From Scytonema sp. UIC 10036 (lineage in GTDB: Bacteria > Cyanobacteriota > Cyanobacteriia > Cyanobacteriales > Nostocaceae), in NCBI RefSeq assembly GCF_009725235.1, contig NZ_WJFC01000331.1, positions 1-9,551 of the forward strand: DNA of 9,551 bases, given 5' to 3'. Numbering within the stretch: position 1 is the stretch's first letter; every line of letters begins with the position of its first letter. The notes under the pieces were generated by a model, which did no database searches, was not told the origin of the DNA, and worked only from the letters and a program-made list of their open reading frames with translations. Positions 5,378 through 9,551 of this stretch are shown one piece after another. The position numbers and the translations under genes were made by a program.

Positions 5378-5446
5378 ATGAAGTTGCAACTTTTTGATGC
5401 CGAGCGCGTTGCAACAAATCAATTTGTGTGGTTATTACTGCTGTAG
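5378..5446 (+). CDS. Putative 22-residue microprotein, copy 2
   Basis: The ORF reads MKLQLFDAERVATNQFVWL plus three Leu. It is the partner of the ORF at 2546-2605, with about 79% nucleotide identity over 57 aligned bases, no indels and mostly conservative or synonymous changes. The identical stretch TTACAAA precedes both ATGs. Here no Shine-Dalgarno sequence is visible. The last 28 nt (5419-5446) overlap the 3' end of nadK in antisense, so codons for F-V-W-L-L-L-L also specify the NAD kinase C-terminus on the other strand. The hydrophobic tail would suit a tiny membrane-associated peptide. Function unknown; it may be a fossil N-terminus. Confidence 0.33.
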   Translation: MKLQLFDAERVATNQFVWLLLL

Positions 5447-6342
5447 TGAATTCTTGTACCAGCCCACAGCAATTTCTCTCGCAACGTTTGATAGTACGAG
5501 TTATTTTCTCGCAAGATAATGAACTTAGCTCGAGATTCTGCCATGCGTATATCAACGCGATGTCCGGGCCAAATTGAAGTTGCCAAAACCCCATCAGTCC
5601 ATAGTTTGGTACTTAACTCGTAATCACCTAAAGGCCAAACGCTGACAACGGAACCTGGAGGTAAAATGAGGGGGCGACTCGAAAGACTCATCGGACAAAT
5701 AGGAGTGATGGTAATCGCTTCCATACCATCATGCACGATTGGACCGTTGGCAGAAACAGTGTAACCTGTTGAACCAGTGGGTGTCGAGACTATTAACCCA
5801 TCGCCCTGATACTGATCCACAACCTCACCATCAATTTCCATTTCCAAAATTGAGGTGATCATGCGATCGGCAGAAGCAGGTTTGACACACATTTCGTTTA
5901 AAGCGAAAAAGCGATCGCTCACTGGTTCTAAATTAGTACTGTTACCCTCAAACACTGCAGCTTGTAACATCATCCGACGTTGGATAGCGTAGCGATCTTC
6001 CAACAATCTTTCCCAAACTTTCTCAGTGTCTTTAAACTCTTCTGGTGATTCAGTAAGAAACCCCAGATGACCTCCCACATTAACAGCTAATATTGGGATG
6101 CCAGCTGAGGCTAAATGTCGCGCACCAGTTAAAACAGTACCGTCACCACCAAGTATCAAAGCCATGTCAATTGGCTGACCTGCAGACGCCAAAAATACTG
6201 GATAAGGATTGTCTTTTGGCCCGCTTGGTCCCATCAGAACTTGGCATTGGCGACTTTCTAGTTGCTTTGCACAAATTTCTGCCCAACGTTTGCTCTGGGG
6301 GTCTCGTGCTTTATAAGCAATAATTACCTGCTTTAGATCCAC
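5419..6342 (-). CDS. nadK: NAD kinase
   Basis: A 307-residue cytosolic enzyme that phosphorylates NAD+ to NADP+ using ATP or polyphosphate. The diagnostic motifs are in order. G-G-D-G-T at 65-69 holds the catalytic Asp. N-V-G-G-H-L-G-F-L-T covers 88-97, and N-E 149-150 binds the nicotinamide-ribose side. D-G-L-I-V-S-T-P-T-G-S-T-G-Y covers 181-194, and S-S-R-P-L-I-L-P 221-228. The length is normal for the family. The start is GTG at 6340-6342; an in-frame stop a few codons upstream leaves no better choice. The gene begins 4 nt after the ndhE stop without a clear Shine-Dalgarno site, so translation is probably coupled to ndhE. Cyanobacteria usually have two NAD kinases; this is the one linked to the ndh cluster. 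Confidence 0.95.
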   Translation of the reverse strand: MDLKQVIIAYKARDPQSKRWAEICAKQLESRQCQVLMGPSGPKDNPYPVFLASAGQPIDMALILGGDGTVLTGARHLASAGIPILAVNVGGHLGFLTESPEEFKDTEKVWERLLEDRYAIQRRMMLQAAVFEGNSTNLEPVSDRFFALNEMCVKPASADRMITSILEMEIDGEVVDQYQGDGLIVSTPTGSTGYTVSANGPIVHDGMEAITITPICPMSLSSRPLILPPGSVVSVWPLGDYELSTKLWTDGVLATSIWPGHRVDIRMAESRAKFIILRENNSYYQTLREKLLWAGTRIHYSSNNHTN

Positions 6343-6346
6343 GAAT

Positions 6347-6652
6347 TTACCACTTTAGGAGGTTGAACTGCTCCATATCGACAGTATCGCGGTTGCGATA
6401 GATGGCAAGTACAATAGCCAAACCTACCGCTGCTTCTGCTGCCGCTACGGTTATCACAAATATAGTGAATACCTGACCCTTAATTGCAGTGGAGTCTAGG
6501 TAGTTAGAAAACGCCATTAAGTTCAAATTAACAGCATTGAGCAACAACTCAATAGACATCAGGACTCGCACAGCATTGCGGCTGTTAATTAAACCATAAA
6601 TACCGATGCAAAACAAAGCTGCTGCTAGTAACAAAAAGTACTGGATTTGCAT
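6347..6652 (-). CDS. ndhE: NAD(P)H-quinone oxidoreductase subunit 4L (NdhE/NuoK)
   Basis: A 101-residue, three-helix membrane subunit of thylakoid NDH-1, equivalent to NuoK/ND4L. It is part of the proton-translocating membrane arm next to NdhG and NdhA. Buried Glu residues typical of the family are visible at Glu35 ([13 protein letters not shown]) and Glu73 ([11 protein letters not shown]); they belong to the central hydrophilic axis used in proton transfer. The ATG at 6650-6652 has GAGG 11 nt upstream. The full expected length is present. It lies between ndhG, separated by an STRR, and nadK, 4 nt away. Confidence 0.97.
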   Translation of the reverse strand: MQIQYFLLLAAALFCIGIYGLINSRNAVRVLMSIELLLNAVNLNLMAFSNYLDSTAIKGQVFTIFVITVAAAEAAVGLAIVLAIYRNRDTVDMEQFNLLKW

Positions 6653-6672
6653 GAATCTTAATACCTCGACGG

Positions 6673-6752
6673 GCTAATTGCTAATTGCTAATTGCTAATG
6701 GCTAATTGCTAATTGCCCTAATACCATTAGCCATTAGCCATTAGCCATTAGC
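6673..6752. repeat. Two-armed heptameric STRR between ndhG and ndhE
   Basis: The left arm (6673-6716) has six tandem 7-mers, mostly GCTAATT with one GCTAATG. The right arm (6724-6752) has four perfect CCATTAG units. The arms are largely reverse complements, so the RNA could fold into a long hairpin. The right arm ends one base before the ndhG stop codon (6754-6756). Confidence 0.92.
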
Positions 6753-6753
6753 T

Positions 6754-7365
6754 CTACTGTATATTCCTACTTGCTTCGCCTACCGATACTAGTTCTCTAG
6801 GACGTTCTGGCAAAGTCAAAACGGTTTGCCGATCTTGAGAGAGAGTTTGTTCCGGTAGATATTCGCGACGCGCCAAAATGATTGCACCTACCATTGCCAT
6901 TAACAGCAAGACAGAAGCTAGTTCAAAAGGCAGTAAAAAGTCACTGAAGAAATGCTCGCCAATGAGAACAATAGAGTTTGCCACGGGTTGAGCATTAGAC
7001 AATGACCAAGGAGTTGCCAAAATCATTGTACTTAAAAGCGCAAACAATCCTACGCTTACAATTGCTGTTAGTGCTTTACGTATCCAAGCCGTAGGAAAAG
7101 GTGCAAAAGCTTGCCGCTTATTCACTAACATAATGGCAAACAAAATCAACACATTGACTGCACCAACGTAGATGAGTAATTGCGCTGCTGCTACAAAATC
7201 AGCATTCAGCAACAGGTACAAACCAGCAATGCTGACGAATACGCCTCCAAGCAAAAAGGCAGAGTAAACGATGTTCTCGATCAGGACGACACCCAGTGCT
7301 GCCCCAAGTAACATCACTGCTAATATGCCAAAAGAAACAAACTGTACTCCTGCTGCTAGATTCAC
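6754..7365 (-). CDS. ndhG: NAD(P)H-quinone oxidoreductase subunit 6 (NdhG/NuoJ)
   Basis: A 203-residue membrane subunit of NDH-1, equivalent to NuoJ/ND6. Five transmembrane helices are visible (about 10-30, 36-54, 58-82, 97-117, 145-166). The family core D-F-V-A-A-A-Q-L-L-I-Y-V-G-A-V-N-V-L (56-73) is the TM3 region whose pi-bulge is thought to take part in coupling quinone reduction to proton pumping. The second conserved block is L-P-F-E-L-A-S-V-L-L-L (145-155). A hydrophilic tail of about 35 residues follows. The start is GTG at 7363-7365, with AAGGA about 8 nt upstream. An STRR separates it from ndhI upstream and another from ndhE downstream. Confidence 0.96.
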   Translation of the reverse strand: MNLAAGVQFVSFGILAVMLLGAALGVVLIENIVYSAFLLGGVFVSIAGLYLLLNADFVAAAQLLIYVGAVNVLILFAIMLVNKRQAFAPFPTAWIRKALTAIVSVGLFALLSTMILATPWSLSNAQPVANSIVLIGEHFFSDFLLPFELASVLLLMAMVGAIILARREYLPEQTLSQDRQTVLTLPERPRELVSVGEASRNIQ

Positions 7366-7385
7366 TTTTTTTTCCTTTGCTAGTC

Positions 7386-7448
7386 GTTAGTAGTTAGTAG
7401 TTAGTGGTTAGTTGTTCTACTAATAACTACTAACCACTAACCACTAAC
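7386..7448. repeat. Two-armed heptameric STRR between ndhI and ndhG
   Basis: The left arm (7386-7412) has GTTAGTA, GTTAGTA, GTTAGTG, GTTAGTT. The right arm (7425-7448) has AACTACT followed by AACCACT units. The arms are near reverse complements. The right arm uses the same heptamer family as the array at 1-60 and ends 2 nt before the ndhI stop codon (7451-7453). Confidence 0.9.
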
Positions 7449-7450
7449 AT

Positions 7451-8029
7451 TTACTCTTTTTCCACAAGATCTTCTGGGCGAGCACCAGGGCGGGGCGCAT
7501 CGTCAGGTAAACCGTGGGGGTCCATGACGCCTTTGGGTAGGTAAACCAGTTCGCGCAAAGGTGTCACCATGGGGTCAAGGGTGACTTTGTATGGCAAACG
7601 TCCTAATGCCACGTTGTCATAGTTCAATTCATGGCGGTCATAGGTGGAAAGTTCGTAATCTTCTGTCATGGATAAACAGTTGGTCGGACAATATTCCACA
7701 CAGTTACCGCAGAAGATACAAACTCCGAAGTCAATGCTATAATGCTTGAGCTTTTTCTTTTTGCTTGCTTTGTCGAATTCCCAATCCACTACAGGTAGGT
7801 TGATGGGACATACTCGAACACAAACTTCACAGGAAATGCACTTATCAAACTCAAAGTGAATCCTACCGCGAAACCGTTCGCTGGGAATCAGTTTTTCGTA
7901 TGGGTACTGTACGGTTACCGGGCGTCGCCGCATATGGTCAAAAGTAACAGCTAACCCCTGACCAATATACCGACCTGCTTGCACGGTTTCTTTGGCGTAA
8001 TCACCAACTTGTTTCAGGAATTTCAACAT
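7451..8029 (-). CDS. ndhI: NAD(P)H-quinone oxidoreductase subunit I, 2x[4Fe-4S] (NdhI/NuoI)
   Basis: A 192-residue peripheral subunit of NDH-1 that carries the two [4Fe-4S] clusters passing electrons towards the quinone site. In cyanobacteria the electron donor is ferredoxin. Both ferredoxin-type motifs are intact: C64-x2-C67-x2-C70-x3-C74-P and C104-x2-C107-x2-C110-x3-C114-P. A lysine-rich linker (90-95) lies between them. The amphipathic N-terminus contacts the membrane arm near NdhA. The ATG at 8027-8029 begins M-L-K-F-L-K-Q-V, normal for the family. The C-terminus is acidic (about 170-192). Confidence 0.97.
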   Translation of the reverse strand: MLKFLKQVGDYAKETVQAGRYIGQGLAVTFDHMRRRPVTVQYPYEKLIPSERFRGRIHFEFDKCISCEVCVRVCPINLPVVDWEFDKASKKKKLKHYSIDFGVCIFCGNCVEYCPTNCLSMTEDYELSTYDRHELNYDNVALGRLPYKVTLDPMVTPLRELVYLPKGVMDPHGLPDDAPRPGARPEDLVEKE

Positions 8030-8050
8030 TTTTTGTGTCTCTCTCTTCAG

Positions 8051-8122
8051 AATTTTGGATTTTGGATTTTAGATTTTAGATTTCAGATTCAATCCAAAAT
8101 CTAAAATCTAAAATCTAAAATT
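8051..8122. repeat. Two-armed heptameric STRR between ndhA and ndhI
   Basis: The left arm (8051-8089) has repeats of TTTTGGA, TTTTAGA and variants. The right arm (8091-8122) has TCTAAAA repeats, almost the exact reverse complement, with a loop of about one base. It ends 3 nt before the ndhA stop codon (8126-8128). The hairpin is AT-rich, so its RNA form would be weaker than the others. Confidence 0.9.
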
Positions 8123-8125
8123 CAT

Positions 8126-9244
8126 TTATCCGCCAAAAGCAACGGGGAAAGCTATTTTCAGGGCTGCGGTTAGTAGCAAGTTAACCAAGCCTACTGGTAG
8201 CAAGAACTTCCATCCTAAATCTAGCAGTTGGTCAATGCGAACTCGTGGCACTGTCCAACGTACTAATACCGCTAGAAAAACGAGGAAGTATGCTTTGAGT
8301 ACAGTCATGGTGATTCCCAATGAGGCAGTCACAACCTGTAGAATGGGATTTGTTTCACTGACTCCAAAGACATTGGCAATCAAATTCAGGGGAATGGGGA
8401 AATCCCAACCGCCCAAGTACAAAACTGCGAACAGCAGGGCAGAAAGGACTAGGTTAACGTAAGAACTCAGGTAAAATAAACCAAATTTCATCCCGGAGTA
8501 CTCGGTTTGGTAACCTGCTACGAGTTCTTCTTCTGCTTCGGGTAAGTCAAAGGGCAATCGTTCGCATTCAGCAAGGGCTGCTATCCAAAAAATGATCAAG
8601 CCAACTGGTTGCCGCCAAATGTTCCAGCCAAGAATGCCATAACCAGATTGCTGATTGACAATGTCAATAGTGCTGAGGCTGTTGGACATCATAGCTATGG
8701 CTAGCACCGAGAGTGCCAAAGGAATTTCATAGCTAATTGATTGTGCTGCTGCCCGCAACCCTCCTAAGAGAGAGTATTTGTTATTGGATGAGTAACCAGC
8801 CATCAACAAACCAATCGGTGCAACGCTAGATAGGGCTATCCACAAGAAGACCCCTAGCGAAACGTCTGTAATGACTAGGTTCTGTCCGAAAGGCACAATT
8901 AAATAGGACAAAAACACCGGAATTGTCACAATAATTGGGCCGAGGGTAAATAGTATTCGGTCAGACTTGGCTGGCACCACATCTTCTTTAAAAACCAGCT
9001 TAAGACCATCTGCTACAGGTGCCAGCAAACCAAAAGGACCTATGTACTCAGGACCAATTCTCTGCTGTGCTGCTGCTGAAATCTTCCGTTCCAGCCAAAC
9101 GCAGACTAGTACCCCTACCGTTGCACCAATTATCATCAGTATCATCGGTAGTGGCATCCAAATGGCTTTAGCGGCATCGGCGGGCAGCCCTAACTCCACG
9201 AGGGATTCAATAAACGTTCCTTGCAGATCAATTCCTGAATTCAT
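8126..9244 (-). CDS. ndhA: NAD(P)H-quinone oxidoreductase subunit 1 (NdhA/NuoH)
   Basis: A 372-residue multi-helix membrane subunit of NDH-1, equivalent to NuoH/ND1. It joins the membrane arm to the peripheral arm and forms much of the quinone chamber. Signature blocks are [17 protein letters not shown] (49-65) and the acidic loop [17 protein letters not shown] (225-241), followed by [11 protein letters not shown] (244-254). These loops line the quinone tunnel and the proton-entry path. The ATG at 9242-9244 has no obvious Shine-Dalgarno sequence. It is first in the visible operon ndhA-I-G-E-nadK. The length is normal for cyanobacteria. Confidence 0.97.
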   Translation of the reverse strand: MNSGIDLQGTFIESLVELGLPADAAKAIWMPLPMILMIIGATVGVLVCVWLERKISAAAQQRIGPEYIGPFGLLAPVADGLKLVFKEDVVPAKSDRILFTLGPIIVTIPVFLSYLIVPFGQNLVITDVSLGVFLWIALSSVAPIGLLMAGYSSNNKYSLLGGLRAAAQSISYEIPLALSVLAIAMMSNSLSTIDIVNQQSGYGILGWNIWRQPVGLIIFWIAALAECERLPFDLPEAEEELVAGYQTEYSGMKFGLFYLSSYVNLVLSALLFAVLYLGGWDFPIPLNLIANVFGVSETNPILQVVTASLGITMTVLKAYFLVFLAVLVRWTVPRVRIDQLLDLGWKFLLPVGLVNLLLTAALKIAFPVAFGG

Positions 9245-9254
9245 GTTCTATCAA

Positions 9255-9360
9255 GTTATGAAGTATGAAGTGTGAAGTATGAAGTAGGTCGTATGAAGTA
9301 TAAAGTATGGTGTTTTTACCCTTTATTCTTCATCCTTTATCCTCGATTCTTCATTCTTTC
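9255..9360. repeat. Degenerate two-armed STRR in the ndhA leader
   Basis: The left arm (9255-9310) has imperfect 7-mers based on ATGAAGT (with GTGAAGT, ATAAAGT). The right arm (9316-9360) has TTCTTCA/CCTTTAT-type units that are partly complementary. It begins about 10 nt upstream of the ndhA start codon and would lie in its mRNA leader. From 9361 to 9532 I see only the weak promoter candidate below and no convincing gene. Confidence 0.75.
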
Positions 9361-9453
9361 CTTTACCCTTGTATGTTAATAACTGTAAATTCACCTCTTA
9401 CTGTTTCTTTCTAAATCATGCAAAATTTAAGATCTTTTGCAATTCCCATGCCT

Positions 9454-9459
9454 AGTATA
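9454..9459 (-). promoter_or_regulatory. Possible -10 box for ndhA
   Basis: TATACT on the minus strand is close to the -10 consensus and would place transcription start near 9447, about 200 nt before the ndhA ATG. No acceptable -35 hexamer lies 16-18 nt upstream, so this rests on one element only. Confidence 0.22.
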
Positions 9460-9532
9460 CCGTTGGATTGTTTGAGTCCCTTACAGGCTAAACAAGAATT
9501 TCTACCTATGGTATGAATTGGGATTTGTTGAT

Positions 9533-9551
9533 AGGGGTTAGGGGTTAGGGG
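9533..9551. repeat. Start of a GGGGTTA STRR array (truncated)
   Basis: AGGGGTT occurs twice in tandem, followed by AGGGG at the window edge. It is another 7-bp STRR and probably continues beyond the window. Confidence 0.7.

Noticed and set aside
5349..5594. Minus-strand 81-codon ORF overlapping the nadK 3' end
   Set aside because: It is an out-of-frame shadow of the well supported nadK.
6673..8122. Possible CRISPR arrays
   Set aside because: The units are 7 bp, contiguous and without spacers, so these are STRRs.
9418..9516. Plus-strand 32-codon ORF upstream of ndhA
   Set aside because: It has no ribosome binding site and no recognisable motif. It lies across the likely ndhA promoter region.
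9533..9551. Telomere-like GGGGTTA repeats
   Set aside because: They fit the heptameric STRR pattern seen throughout this bacterial window; nothing suggests a chromosome end.

Overview
The window is a cyanobacterial chromosome segment, most likely from a heterocyst-forming, Nostocales-type genome. The evidence is the ndhA-ndhI-ndhG-ndhE order followed by an NAD kinase, a urea-transporter gene behind a textbook NtcA promoter, HIP1 octamers (GCGATCGC, near 3617 and 5910), and many heptameric short tandemly repeated repeats (STRRs) between genes. All the large genes lie on the minus strand. The only convincing plus-strand gene is a small peptide precursor.

Layout by region. Positions 1-60 hold a perfect STRR that ends against the stop codon of urtA (61-1377, minus), the urea ABC transporter binding lipoprotein. 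Its upstream region carries a GC-rich hairpin (1441-1484) and, further out, an NtcA site with a well placed -10 box (1555-1597). Positions 1600-1997 hold a 99-bp MITE-like palindrome and a possible promoter. Positions 1998-2243 (plus) encode an 81-residue double-glycine-leader peptide with an extremely glycine-rich core. It is followed by a decayed terminator copy (2250-2274) and a strong intact terminator (2460-2493). Positions 2546-2605 and 5378-5446 hold two related tiny ORFs (19 and 22 codons) in direct orientation. They flank a CASTOR/POLLUX-like ion channel gene (2825-4807, minus, TTG start). Fossils of an IS4-type transposase (2679-2771) and, less certainly, of an Rpn/DUF4351-type protein (4989-5036) lie in the gaps on either side of the channel gene.

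Positions 5419-9244 (minus) form the cluster ndhA-ndhI-ndhG-ndhE-nadK. The four ndh products are membrane or connecting subunits of the photosynthetic NDH-1 complex, which works in respiration, cyclic electron flow and CO2 uptake. The NAD kinase sits 4 nt behind ndhE and makes NADP+, linking pyridine-nucleotide supply to the complex. The three larger gaps inside the operon are filled by STRRs, each with its own heptamer family, arranged as two inverted arms. In all four cases where an array lies downstream of a gene (urtA, ndhG, ndhI, ndhA) it ends 0-3 nt from the stop codon. Positions 9245-9551 hold a further STRR, a weak ndhA promoter candidate and the start of another STRR, with no convincing gene.

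The best candidates for something undescribed are the glycine-rich double-glycine peptide, whose core repeats resemble its own cleavage site, and the paired micro-ORFs around the channel gene. No exporter, peptidase or modification enzyme for the peptide is visible in this window.
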